Assembly (NCBI RefSeq): GCF_019320115.1
Contig: NC_089587.1
Coordinates: 83,325,603 to 83,389,602 of the forward strand
DNA from: Miscanthus floridulus
Taxonomy: Eukaryota; Streptophyta; Magnoliopsida; Poales; Poaceae
Direction: 5' to 3'
DNA: 64,000 nucleotides
The position numbers were made by a program, and so were the translations under genes. How positions within the stretch are numbered: the stretch's first letter is position 1; every line of letters starts with the position of its first letter. The notes beneath the pieces were generated by a model. The model did no database searches, was not told where the DNA came from, and saw only the letters and a program-made list of their open reading frames with translations. Positions 1 through 11,881 of this stretch are shown here, one piece after another.

Positions 1-740
1 TGAGCGAAACCCTAACCCTAACCAAACCCTAATCTCCAAATTGGATAAATCTGAGAAGAACGAAGCAAGATCCAAGCGGAGAAGAAGGGGAAAGGGGGAA
101 GAGGCCTACCTCATCGTGCGCCGTGCTGCCACCTCACCGGCATGTGAGAAGAAGGCTGAGCGAGGCAGCTACTCGTTGATCTTGCATGGGCTCTGGCCAA
201 GGGCACCGTGGCTAGGCCCCTCGACGGCGGTGCGCTCATCCGTTGGGGAGTACGCACGCCGACGAGGGGGGCGACGATGGCGCCATGCTGCACTGCGCTC
301 TCGCTCTCGGTCGCTATGGGCTGAGAAAGAGAGAAGGGGAGAAGAGAAATGGTGCTAGGGTTTTGGGGGAGGCTGCCGCGCGCCGGTTTTGTTCCCGCGA
401 GAAGCACGCTTAGCCGTCGGATTAGAACGGACGACGCAGATCGATCGGGCCAACAATCGGCCCAGGCAGGCCCGCATGGCCATGTGTCTTTGCCGGCCCA
501 GGCCTAGGTTGCGGCCTGGGTGCGGGCAGCGCATGTGCAAGGAGCTAGGCTGGGCGGCTTTTGTCGTTTTGGTCCGAGAACCAGTCAGGATTGAGTGCAG
601 TTTTTTTGTTTTCCAGTAAATGTTTATTTCTAGAAAATGAAAAATGGCTTAAAGAAAATAGTAGAAATGTGAATTTTCCTATGGGTACAATTCATGAAAT
701 TGAGTTCATTTTTCCACTGCAATGTAATAGTTTATTATCT
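1..740. other. No gene recognised; GC-rich then AT-rich leader
   Basis: The first ~600 bases are GC-rich and hold short open frames without recognisable domains, and the rest turns AT-rich. They may belong to the LTR or leader of the copia element that follows, but I found no matching second LTR downstream. The CCCTAACCCTAACC at positions 9-23 is too short to be telomeric. Confidence 0.4.
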
Positions 741-997
741 TATAATTAAATTCAAACCAACGGGAGAATTTAATTTGAAGAGTAGTCCTTTTTAGTCAAT
801 AAATTATAATATTATTATTTTTTTAACCAACGTTGATAATAACAATATTATAATATTTATTCATAAGTTTTCCATGCATTAATTCTATTTTTGCCCAACG
901 GTGATGTAGAATTAGTGTATAAAAATATTATATGTTTTAATTTTGATCAACGTTAAATTAAAGCATGCAATTATAATGATATATTTTCTCACTATCT
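741..997. other. AT-rich untranslated leader before the copia gag
   Basis: This very AT-rich stretch carries several loosely repeated CCAACG-type words (for example near 818-834 and 893-900). It leads straight into the gag-like frame near 998 and is probably the 5' leader of the decayed copia element. No gene is seen. Confidence 0.35.
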
Positions 998-3900
998 TTG
1001 ATTCAGGACTCAACCCAAGAAGGGGGCAATTACAGAGTATGGCGAGAGAAGTATGAGCTCGTACTTGTGCTGTCCGAGAATGACTTAGCGCTTACTTCCC
1101 TGTGTTCTACTGAGCCAGTGGACCCGGTGAGGACAGAAAACGAGACTAAAGCTGATTTCACTGCTCGGCAGCGAGAACATGCGGAAATTAGAATGAAATA
1201 CGATCTTGATCGGAAGAAGTGGGACATCTCGAACCGCAAGTGCTTGATCGTGGCTAAGTCCACAATTTTAGATGCTATAAGGGGGTCTATCCTAGACTGT
1301 GATACCACCACGGAGTACCTTAAGAAGGTGGAGAGTCAGTTCACTGGCTCTTCAAAGGCTTATGCTAGTACATTGATCAAGAAATTGTTCAATGGCGATA
1401 TCAGAGAGCACATTTTAAAGATGAGCAACACGGCTTCGAAGCTGAAGCCAATGGATTTTGGCCTCAAGGATGAGTTCCTGATTCATTTGGTTTTTGCTTC
1501 CTTGCCAAACAAATATAAAACCTTTGCTGTTAACTACAACATGCAGCCCAACAAGTGGGACATAGAGAAGCTCATCGCAATGTGTGTTCAAGAAAAGAAA
1601 TGGCTAAAGTCCTTATAGGGTGACTCTGCTAACCTTGTGAAGAACAAGAAAAGAACTTCAATAAGAATGCCAAACCTCAAGGGAAAGCCCCTTAGACTGA
1701 GTACCATCAGAAGACCAACAATGCTCAAGTTGAAAAGGATCAGTGCAAATGGTGCAAAAAGTATGTACACTACCAGAGGGACTGTTCAGACTTCCTGAAA
1801 AACCTTCTAAAGAGAGGTGAGAATTTCATTACATTTATAGATGAAACCCTGTATTTAAGTTATGCAAAATCTACTTGGTGGATTGATTTAGGTGCAACTA
1901 TTCATGTTGCAAATTCATTACAGGGATTTCATACGAGTAGGACCCTACAAAGAGGAGAAAGAAAAATTGAAGTAGCAAATAGAGTTGAAGTTCAAATTGA
2001 AGCCATTGGAGATCTTTCTTTAGAATTAGTTGATGGTTTTCTACTTAAGCTTTCAGATGTTATATTTGTACCCTCTTTGCGAAGAAACTTAATAAGTGTT
2101 TTGTGTTTAGATGAAGATGGATATGATTGCTATTTTGATAACGATAAATGTCAGATTGTTTATAATAATAAATGTGTTGGTCTTGCCTTCCGACAAGACA
2201 AGCTTTATTTATTATCACTTTCTGAGAATATGAATGATATAAGTACTGAGAATGAGAATGCTTCCTCATCTATGAATGCAACAAATAAGTGGAAGAGAGT
2301 GCATGATGTATCTTCAAAATTATGGCACTATCGTTTATGCCATATTTCAAGAGAGAAAATAGAGCGATTGATTAAGAAATCAATTCTTTTGCCTTTAGAA
2401 TTTTTAGATTTAGAACAATACATAGATTGCCTAAAAAGATATGTTAAGAAAATAAAGAAAGATGTCAAATGAAGCGCATGAATTTTAGAAATAATCCACA
2501 CAGACATCTGTGGTCCTTTTCCTATGAAGAGTTTGGATGGTTATGATTCATTTATAATATTCACAGATGACTATTCTTGTTTTGGCTATATTTATCCAAT
2601 TAAAGAAAGATCAGAAGCATTGGATAAATTTAAAATATTCAAGGATGAAGTAGAGAATCAGCACAACTTAAAGATTAAGGTAGTAAGGTCCGACCGTGGG
2701 GGAGAGTACTATGGTCGACACACCCCATATGGCCAAGTTCCTAGACCCTTTGCAAGATACTTACAGGAAAATAGCATAGTAGCCTATTATTCTACACCGG
2801 ATGAGCCTTAGCAGAATGGAGTAGCCAAGTAAGTCGGTGCCCAAGACACCGTATGAGTTGTAGATAGGAAAGGAACCCTCACTAAACTATTTATGTGTGT
2901 GCGGTTGTCCAGCTGACGCAAAAGTATTTAACACAAACATAGAGAAGTTGGACTCCAAGACAGTCAGCTGCCATTTCATTGGCTATCTAAAAAAGTCAAA
3001 AGGTTATCGCTTCTATTGTCCTGATAGACAAACGAAGTTTGTAGAAATAAGACATGCTGTCTTCTTGGAGGATGATATGATCAAGGGGAGCATGGTATCA
3101 TGAGAAATAAGTTTTGAAGAGAAGCGGGTATATGTGCCCACTCCTATGGTTCAGGAGCCATTCTTCTCGCTACCTGTTGTTGCTGTACCAACAGTGCAAG
3201 ATACTATAGTAACAGCACATGTTAGTTCTCCTGTGGCAACAATGAATGAACATGAGGAACCTATCCTTTAGGATCCCCAAGAACCTATTGTCACACATGA
3301 GGGAGAATAACAATAGCCTCAAGTAGAACAAGCATCATCTAACGAGGCCCTAGAAGGTCTCAAAGAGTTAGGAGATCAGCCATTCTTGATGATTATAAAG
3401 TTTATGAAAGTGAGGAATTTCAAATGGAGGGTGATCCCACCTCATTTGAGGAAGCCATGAGAAGCGCTCACTCATCCAAGTGGCTTGAAGCCATGGAAGA
3501 TGAAATGAAATCAATGAAAACCAACGGAGTTTGGAAATTAGAAATAATTCCTAAAGGAGCCAAGACAGTAGGCTATACATGGGTCTACAAAACTAAACAT
3601 GACTCTAAAGGGAATATAGAAAAGGTTTAAAGCGCGACTTGTAGCGAAAGGTTTCACGCAAATAGAAGACATAGATTACAATGAGATAGTTTCTTCAGTC
3701 TTATGTAAGAATTCTTTTTGAATCATAATGGCGCTTGTAGCAGATTACGACTTAGAATTACATCAGATGGATGTAAAGACGGCGTTCCTAAATGGGGATT
3801 TGGAGGAAAACGTTTACATGGCACAACCGAAAGGTTTTGTTATGGAAGAAAAAGAACGCATGGGATGCCGTCTGAAGAAATCCATTTATGGATTAAAGCA

Positions 3901-4922
3901 AGCTTCAAGACAGTGGTATTTGAAGTTTGATAGTACAATAAGAAAGTTTGGGTTTCAATAAAATACAGAGGACAATTGCGTTTATGTAAAGTTTAAGAAT
4001 GGAAAATACATTTTCCTAGTCTTGTATGTGGATGACATCTTGCTCGCTAGCAGTGATGTCAATCTACTACTAGAAACAAAGAAGTTCTTGTCCTCAAAGT
4101 TTAATACGAAGGATCTCGGTGAAAGTTCGTTCGTCCTAGGAATAGAGATTCACCGAGATAGAGAAAAGGGGGTTTTAGGATTATCACAAAAGGCATACTT
4201 AGAGAAAGTTCTAAAGAAATACAATATGCAAAATTGTAAGTCATCACCTAGTCCCATAGTCAAGGGCGACAGATATGGGGAATTTCAATGTCTCAGGAAC
4301 CAATATGAGATTAATCAAATAAAAGCGGTTCCATATAGTTTAGCTGTCAGAAGTTTATAGTATGCTCAAGTGTGTACTCGCCTGACTTAGCATTTGTTAT
4401 CAGGTTGCTTGGTAGATATCAGAGTAATCCAGGAATAGAACACTAAAAATTAGTAAAGAAAGTTTTGCGTTACCTGCAAGGTACGAAGGGTCTTATGCTA
4501 ACGTACAGAAGATCTGATTCCTTGCACATAGAGGGGTATACAGATTCTGATTATGCGAGAGATGAAAGACAGTCCACGTCAGGATACATATTCACTCTCG
4601 CAGGAGGAGCTATATCGTGGAAAAGCTCAAAGCAAATTATCACTACATCGTCCACATTGTATGCCGAGTTTGTAGCATGTTATGAGACCATTGACTAAAG
4701 AAATGCATGCCCGGGTTGAATGTGGTAGACGACATACATAAACCACTTAAGTTATACTATGATAATAATCCAGCAGTATGTTATGCTCACAACAATAAGT
4801 CAAGTGGTGCTGCCAAACACATTGATATAAAATATTATGTTGTGAAAGACAAAGTCCGGGATCATATAATTAGTCTTGAGCATATAAGGACAAAATGCAG
4901 TGGTAGAGTGATTATGTTGTGA
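998..4922 (+). pseudogene. Decayed Ty1/copia gag-pol polyprotein
   Basis: Remains of a copia-order polyprotein (gag, protease, integrase, RT, RNase H). An opening gag domain of UBN2 type (998-1618) leads to a CCHC knuckle, C-x2-C-x4-H-x4-C, at 1744-1785. The protease motif WWIDLGATIHVANS (about 1877-1918) has lost the usual D-S/T-G. Integrase core pieces follow at 2524-2811, with SDRGGEY and a stop just before QNGV. The RT region (3424-4360) includes QMDVKTAFLNGDLEE and the YVDD active site at 4025-4036. RNase H remnants lie at 4465-4922 (YTDSDYARDERQSTSGY). At least ten stops and several frame changes make it non-functional. Integrase before RT is diagnostic of copia rather than gypsy order. 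I could not find its LTRs. Confidence 0.9.
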
Positions 4923-5620
4923 AACATTATATATAGGTGTGTACATGAGTTAAGAGGCACCATAGAATCAGGATGCAGAGGTAGAGTGATTTAATGTAGT
5001 TGCTCCAATAGATATTTAGCTAGCAGCATGAATAAAGAGAGTACGAAATATGAGCACTAGGATAAATTAAAAACGAACAAGGCACAACGTGTCATCTAGT
5101 TAGCCTAAGATATTGTAGACTTTTAACTACCACCGGAAAAGAACAAAACATTATATATATAGGAGTACACAATACTGAAGTTTTTCTATTGATGTGGCGA
5201 TACGTGGATGTTGTCCAAAAAATGAGAAACTAAAACCATCGACTATCAATTTTGTAACAAATCTAAAAAAACATGAATATAAAACCATAGACCAAAAGGG
5301 TGTGGGACTCGTGGAGCATAACAGAGCACATCATATTTCAGCTAAGAGGAAAATATTTTTTTCCAACGAGCCTGGACTATCAATTTTACCCCAAAATTTA
5401 AAGAACATGCATATAAGACCATAGACCAAAAGGGCATGAGACTCGTAGATCATACCAGAGCATCATATTTGAGCTAAGAGAAAAATAATTTCTTCCAACT
5501 ACATAGGACCTGCACAGAAAGTAGTAAATAAGCATCACATGTTGGGCATATGAATGAATCTATGAAATCTTTCAACATGCATGGTAAAATTGCAGAGAAA
5601 CTCCTCATACCTAAATATGG
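4923..5620. other. Non-coding stretch with a 134-bp tandem duplication
   Basis: AT-rich sequence without a recognisable gene. It contains a diverged direct duplication of about 134 bp, listed separately. It may be the 3' part of the copia element or host intergenic DNA, and it forms the left flank of the element A insertion. Confidence 0.5.
5241..5508. repeat. Diverged ~134-bp tandem duplication, two units
   Basis: Units begin GACTATCAATTTT at 5241 and 5375. Both run through an ACCATAGACCAAAAGGG block and a CATCATATTT block in the same order, then end in TTCCAAC. No coding potential is evident. Confidence 0.7.
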
Positions 5621-6005
5621 TGTCGATGTTTCACCACCGATAGCCTACCACAGGGGTACCCGGGGCAGTTTGTTTGGGCTTTAGCGTATGCAGAACTCGA
5701 TGGTAAACACAAGAGGCTATCGATTTATCCTGGTTCAGGCCCTCGATCGTGATCGAGTAATAGCCCTACGTTCAGTCGGCGTTAGCCTTTGCATTGGATT
5801 GATTGTCAAGTGTTGCGTTATCTCCGACTCCAGGAACTCCGCCCTCCTTTATATAGTCAGGAGGCTAGAGTCTTAGTCGGTTTATAATGTAGAGTCCTAG
5901 TAGGATTACAGGGTAGTATTACTACTAGGATTACATAAGAGGAATCCTAATCAAACTAGATCTCCTCTCTTCCTTGCGGTGTATCCCATGGGTCCTGCAT
6001 TGACA
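5621..6005 (-). repeat. 3' LTR of element A
   Basis: 385-bp copy with intact TGTCGA...TTGACA termini, close to the inverted TGTCGA/TCGACA ends expected. The base run just inside it (6006-6015, minus strand TCAGGGGCT) is a plausible polypurine tract, making this the 3' LTR. Confidence 0.9.
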
Positions 6006-6116
6006 AGCCCCTGAGCACTTCATGGTTGAGCTCTAGAAGCCTCATCTTGTTCCTTTAGGTCTCGCCGAGCAGGAACAAGCGTCGTCCGAGTGCTTTCCTG
6101 AGTGAAACCGTGTAGC

Positions 6117-6600
6117 GCTTCTTGGGATCTTCGAGTGGTGTGTGCTTTTTTGAAGAAAAAGTATATCCATCTGGGTGTAGCCCCCGAGCCTCTTACTATT
6201 TGGAACAAGGAGCTAAAGGGTATTGTCTTGAAATTGTTCTGATTCTTCGTCGAAGGGCTCCTGAGCATATACCCGTGTTATTTATCAAAAAGAACTCGGA
6301 TATAGTTCGGTCCGGGTTCTTTTTGTCGTGAGGCCTTGAAGTGGTCTGTCTTGAAGAAGTCTTCTTGGTGACGTGCGCTTTTTTGAAGAAAAATGTGCAC
6401 TCACTGAGTGTAGCCCCCCGAGCCTCTTGCTATTTGGAACAAAAAGTTGGAGGGTCTTGAATCTTATGTTGTTTGAAAACTGTTGTCTTGAAGAAATCTT
6501 CTGAGTGATGTGTGCTTTTTTTTGAAAAAAGTGCACTCACTGAGTGTAGCCCCCGAGCCTCTTGCTATTTGGAACAAAGAGTTGGAGGGTCTTGAATCTG
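6117..6600. repeat. Three imperfect repeats carrying purine-tract-like blocks, inside the 3' LTR of element A
   Basis: Three diverged units share CTTTTTTGAAGAAAAA, a GTGTAGCCCCCGAGCCTCTT block (6176, 6409 and 6545) and a CTATTTGGAACAA block. Read on the element's sense strand the central block is AAGAGGCTCGGGGGCTAC, which resembles the polypurine tract next to Tat-type LTRs. No gene is present. Confidence 0.75.
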
Positions 6601-6921
6601 AGTTGTTCATTCTTTTTTCTGCTTATGTCCTGGTTGTTTATGAGATTCCCGAGTTCTTTCTATAAGAACTGAGTTCTTGTGTTCCTTGTGAGGTAATCCT
6701 TCATTGCTTCATGGTTGATGAGTTCTTTTTGTAGCAATATGATAACTCTGCCATGGTGCTGGATGGATAAGTCTAAAATCTGGCCGTTGAACTGTACCCT
6801 TGTGTAGAAGTGTGTCATTTGTCATTTCAGTTGTGTCAGTTGTGTTGGGAAATGGACCATTGCATTCTCATGCCGTGTTTAAACAGGCCTAGTGGGTCAC
6901 GTTTTTATTGCTGTAAAAATC

Positions 6922-6933
6922 TATTTAAAGGGC
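6922..6933 (+). promoter_or_regulatory. TATA-like box of the antisense accessory gene in element A
   Basis: CTATTTAAAGGG sits about 150 bp upstream of the accessory ATG at 7076. It is followed by a pyrimidine-rich, plant-like leader containing AAACCCTAG. It reads on +, opposite to the retrotransposon's own genes. Assigned by position and sequence only. Confidence 0.5.
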
Positions 6934-7075
6934 TTCTTTCTTCTTTTTCTTTGCTGCCCTGCTTTTGCCTTGAAACCCTAGTCTTCAAAACTCTGCTGTC
7001 GCCATTATCGCCATCATCTGAGCGCCGTTGTCTGAGCATCATCATTTCTTAGTGCTTTATTGCTTTCGCTAGTAT

Positions 7076-10000
7076 ATGGGTAGGAAGAAATCAGCTAGCA
7101 AGTCCTAGGCAACCTTTGTAGATGAGGAGGCATCACTTTCTGTGATTGAAAATCAAGAATTCATGGCCATGAGGGCTGCTTAGAAGATCTAGCCAGCTCC
7201 GACTATGACTGAGGATCAGTTGCGCGAGCTTGTCAGTGATTGCCTAATTCAGGGCAAGGAGATTTCTGAATGGAAAGCTCCAGGCCAGCATCGCGTCCCA
7301 ACTTTAGGCCCTAGTGAGATTGTTCTTTTTGTCTCCTTTATCTATGCCGGACTCTATCTTCCAGCTTCTGCTTTTCTTTATTGATTTCTCAGTTATTTTG
7401 GGATTAGCTTGAACCATCTTACTTCCAATGGTGTCCTTCATCTTTCTGTTTTTGTTCATCTTTATGAAACTTTTCTTGGAATTCCTCCTTCTCTTTCTCT
7501 CTTTTGTTACTTCTTCCATCTGAAGCCCCAACCCCACAGCGATAACACCTATGTTCTTGGTGGCTGTGGGATTCAGTTTTGTTAGGGTTGTAAGAGTAAA
7601 TTCTTTGATTATGACTTGGTTGATTTTGTGAGGGATTGGCGTGTCGACTGGTTTTATGCCGCCAATATGATTCCTCTTCTTACTGTTCATTCTAGTTCTA
7701 GTCCTGTGGTTAACGGCCGATGGGATAAAAACCTCCTTACGATGGATGAGCTCCAGGCGATCAAGCCATTTCTTGAGAGGATATGTACTCTGAAACAGCA
7801 AGGCTTGACCAGCTTTGGGATCATTTCCAGTTTTCTTTGCCGCCATGTTCAATCTTTGAAGGAGCAAGAGAATTATGGTTTAGAGTACTCTGAGGCGGAG
7901 GACCCTTCTCGTATGGTCTCTGCCCTTGAGTTGACTGATGAGGAGGTGCTCGAGCACCTTTAGAAGATGTTGAAAGGAGTAAGCGTTGTCCCGTATGCTG
8001 TCTCTGAGTATTGTGCTAACAACCCGCCTCCTGCTATGAGTTGTTTTTTCTTATGCAGGTATTTTATGTATTTCCTTTGCTGTCTCTGCTTTTTGCTTAA
8101 TCTTTCTCGTCTGGTTGTTTTACTCTTTTATAGGAATTGGGGCGTAACTTCGTCGATCTGATCCCCCTTGATGATTGTCCTGCCATGGTGGAGACTAGGG
8201 AGAATCTTGCTGGGGCATCTTTAACCAGTAAGTTTCCAACCACCATGATGTTTCCTGGTGTTTCTTCTGCAATTCTTGACGCATATGTAGAGTATGTTCC
8301 TCGTCTAGTTCCTCAAGCTCCTTGTAGTGTTGGAAAAAGGGGGCGAGCGGATTGTTTTTCTTCTAGTTTGTCTGCTACCAAGAAGTCTCGCCAGTCGAGT
8401 ACTTGTCTAGGTACTCAAGTTATAGGTAGCGTGCTCCTAGGTGAGCATATTAATACATTTTGTTTTTTGTTGTTTGTTTGTGCCTTTAACCGAGTACTTT
8501 TCTCCTTTTTCAGATGGCGCTGTGGTTGGCTTGTTTGAGAGTGAGGTAGATGAGGATGAAGATGCGGCCCTTGTCATGCGTCGGTGAGTTGTTTTCTTGT
8601 TTTTCTGTTGTTGGACACCTCTTTTTGTTCTAACTCTGGCGTTGTTCTCTTGTAGTAAGCGGTCGTCGAGCTCGAGTTCTTCTAGGGCTCCAGTACTGAC
8701 CACGCCACTCATGTCGTAGAGTGGTGGTGATATTTTTGCTGCTATAGTTCCCCCTCTAAGGTCTTCTGTTGGTCTTAGGGGTTTTATGAAGAAGAAGATA
8801 GCTAAGTCAGTAAATCCTGGTTATGTTTCTTTGCTTCTTTTTCCCTCTTTTCTGATTCATATTCTTATCGTCGAGTTTCCTTATCATCTTGCAGACCCTC
8901 GCCTTCCCTTAACCCTTAGTTGACTTCTTGTCAGTCCTCTGGTGCGCCCCTATGTGCTGAGTCTCAGGACTCGGAATGTGCGGTCGGCGAGGTGGCTGTG
9001 AGGGAGATAGGGTTCCCTAGAGATCACGCTGCTGCGGATTTGCTTACTCTAGGGGTGACCCTGGCCGTGGCGGTGGCTCCATCAGAGGGAGTAGCCGAGG
9101 CTTCCCAGGATACAGCCCTGGCCTTGCCTTCTTTGCATCGGCCGGCTTCTCCCTCTGCTCCTCTTGCTACTGGCGTTCAGCGTTTAGATGATGATGTGGT
9201 GCAACAATTCAATGCCACTAATCGTTTGTCAAAGCTGACCGCTGCCTAGGGGGAGCTTTACGACTTCTTTTGGGGAAAAACTCCAGGTAAGTTTTTCTAA
9301 AGTTCTTTCTTTAGATGTTCATCTTTCTTCTGTTCTTATGTCTTATTTTTCTCTCTCTCTCTTTGTTCAGTCTTTTTCTCAGGATCATACCGGCTTCTTT
9401 TTCTTGTCTAAAACCGAGAAAAAGTTGTCTTCTGAGGTTAGTGACCTAAAAATAGAGCTTGACCTCTATCGGGCCGAGATGGAGACCGAGCGTCAAACGC
9501 ACCAAAGGGAGGAACAGGCTCTTCGTGCCTGGGTGGTTGAGGTAGAAAAGCAGAGGGATGCTGCTATCCAAGAGGCCTTGAAGAATGTGGAGGCTATGAA
9601 GAATGAGTGCAATGGTATTACGAGTTCTTTTTGTTTTCTTTTGTATTCAAATTTCCCTTTCTGCTGACTTGTTTTTTGGTGCCAGGTCTAGCTCTCCGAG
9701 TTGAAAAGCAGAAGCTCTCGGAGGGTATTGAGGAAATGAAGATACTTGTTCGCAATAGTCACAACAGGGCTGAGGAGGTAATTACTCGTGCTGAAGAAGA
9801 ACTTGTGCTTGCCAAGTTGATTAGGCGTGGAGCTGACAGGGATCTTGTGTAGGTCCAAAAAAACTATTGAAGTCTTGACTGGCAAGTTGGCGATGGCTAC
9901 TGAGAACTAGAATGCTTTGTGGAAATCATTTTGATCAGTAGCCGATCTTCTCCGGACTCCAATAGATGATGGTCCATCTTGGGCTCAATTTATTCCCTAA

Positions 10001-10237
10001 GTTCAGACCCATTTCTAGGAGTTCATGAAGAGGTGCGCCCAACTATGTATCATAAATGTTCTTGCCTAGGTCCGAGTTCTTGCTCCGGAGGTGCCTTTGT
10101 CCAAGATTGCAGAGGAAGCCGAGAGTCAAGAATATCTAGATGCCGTTGAAAAGGTGGAGCCTGAGGTCGAAGATTTAGCCAGGAGGATTGTGGATAATCT
10201 TAATATTGATATTCCTTCTCCTGATGACGATGCTTGA
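7076..10237 (+). pseudogene. Antisense accessory gene of element A (Transposase_28-like domain plus coiled coil)
   Basis: A multi-exon gene-like unit running opposite to gag-pol. After the ATG at 7076 come in-frame stops, so this copy is decayed. The first block (about 7200-7570) contains a GISLNHLTSNGVLHLSVF-like segment followed by a FLGIP motif. It matches the domain Pfam calls Transposase_28 or 'putative gypsy type transposon', which is typical of Tat elements. A second block (7616-7963) continues it. Later exons (9390-9620, 9686-9852) have heptad-rich coiled-coil sequence. The last coding piece ends DDDA and a stop at 10235-10237. Splice-like sites are visible, including donors near 8226 and 9287 and acceptors near 8133, 8513, 8894 and 9686. 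Function of the family is not known to me. Confidence 0.7.
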
Positions 10238-10477
10238 TGTAATTGACATTTGTACGCTAGCCTCTGTAATAGGATATTATACTCCTTTTTGAATGAAGAT
10301 TCTTTATTTTTCGTTGATGTCTTCTTTGCATGGATGTCTTCGCCTTGTTTATTCTTCAAATGAGTTGTCCAAGTGATCAGAATTTTTTCTGAGTAGGTTT
10401 AGAGTGGTCGTGTTCTTTCATCCGTTGTAGGATAATTCCTTGATTGGTCGAGCGTTTGTATGGCTTTTATCTGAGCC

Positions 10478-10728
10478 TTGACTTGTCGAGTGCTTATTTG
10501 GCTTTTATCTATGCCGTGTAAACAACTTGGGGTATGTAGATCGTTATCTTGTCAGAGTCCCTTGATTTGTCGAGTGTTTGTCTGGCTTTCATCTACACCA
10601 TGTAAACAACTCGGGGTATGTAGATCGTTGGCTTGACAAAGTTTCTTGATTTGTTGAGTGCTTGTCTAGCTTTCATCTACGCCATGTAAACAACTTGGGG
10701 TGTGGCCAGCATCTGGCTCTTTCCCTGG
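10478..10728. repeat. 84-bp tandem repeat, three units
   Basis: Units start TTGA(C/T)TTGT(C/T)GAGTG at 10478, 10562 and 10646, each with GTAAACAACT(T/C)GGGGT(A/G)TG. The array lies just 3' of the accessory gene. Confidence 0.85.
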
Positions 10729-10740
10729 TTGTGAAAATAA

Positions 10741-11490
10741 CTCATGATCAGTTTGGTTGTTAGCTTATCTGCTACCCTCATTAGCGGGCTCAAGCATCTT
10801 TTCAACTCTTTTGCTCTTGGCCGGTATGCTTAGGCATAATTTCAGCCATTTTGCTTTTTGGTTCGGGTGTTAGCTTATTAGCTACCCTCATCGGCGGGCT
10901 CAAGCATCTTTTCAACTCTTTTGCTCTCGGCCGGTATGCTCAGGCATAATTTTAGCCATTTTGCTTTTTGGTTCAGGTGTTAGCTTATTAGCTAACCTCA
11001 TCGGTGGGCTCAAGCATATTTTCAGCTCTTTTGCTCCCGGCCGGTATGCTCAGGCATAATTTTAGCCATTTTGCTTTTTGGTTTGGGTGTTAGCTTATTA
11101 GCTACCCTCATCAGCGGGCTCAAGCATCTTTTCAACTCTTTTGCTCTCGGTCGGTATGCTCAGACATAATTTCAGCCATTTTACTTTTTTGGTTCGGGTG
11201 TTAGCTTATTAGCTACTCTCATCGGTGGGCTCAAGCATATTTTCAGCTCTTTTGGTCTCGACCGGTATGCTCAGGCATAATTTCAGTCATTTTGCTTTTT
11301 AGTTCGGGTGTTAGCTTATTAGCTACCCTCATCAGCGGGCTCAAGCATATTTTTAGCTCTTTTGCTCTTGGCCGGTATGCTTAGGCATAATTTCAGCCAT
11401 TTTGCTTTTTGGTTCGGGTGTTAGCTTATTAGCTACCCTCATTGGCGGGCTCAAGCATCTTTTTAGCTCTTTTGCTCTCGGCCGGTGTGT
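10741..11490. repeat. 110-bp tandem repeat, about seven units
   Basis: The word TAGCTTAT(C/T)(T/A)GCTA recurs at 10761, 10871, 10981, 11091, 11202, 11312 and 11422, giving a strict 110-111-bp period. Each unit also holds GGGCTCAAGCAT, TTTTGCTC and GGCCGGTATGCT-like blocks. It has no open frame and fills the gap between two convergent transcription units. Confidence 0.95.
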
Positions 11491-11660
11491 TTAGTGAAAA
11501 CAACTCGGGAAAAGTCATAATAAGACATATGTTGTCGAGGAACACCATCTTTATTGATCATGAATGTTTACATGCTTAGTGAAAACAACTGGGGGAAAGC
11601 CATAATAAGACATATGTTGTCGAGGAACACCATCTTTATTGATCATGAACGTTGATCTCT
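11491..11660. repeat. 85-bp tandem duplication, two units
   Basis: TTAGTGAAAACAACT starts at 11491 and 11576. The units share CATAATAAGACATATGTTGT and a CATCTTTATTGATCATGAA block almost perfectly. Confidence 0.9.
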
Positions 11661-11881
11661 TGTGGCTTGTATATATATTCTTCCTTGTGTTGTTTTCATG
11701 CGTAGAATCTTCTTAGTTCGCTAATGTGCCATGTATTATTAACTTCTTTTCCATCTTCAGTTATCAACTTGTACCTACCTGGCCCGGTGACTTTTGTGAC
11801 AATAAAAGGACCTTCCCATGGACTGAGTAGTTTATGGCGTCCGTTAGTTTTTTGTATCCTTCTTAGTACTAGGTCTCCGAT

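Noticed and set aside
9..36. Telomere-like CCCTAACCCTAACC at the window start
   Set aside because: Only two units, and the plant telomere unit is CCCTAAA. Similar AAACCCTAA words are common in plant leaders.
10741..11490. CRISPR-like regular array
   Set aside because: The whole 110-bp unit repeats with no unique spacers, and it lies inside a plant retrotransposon.
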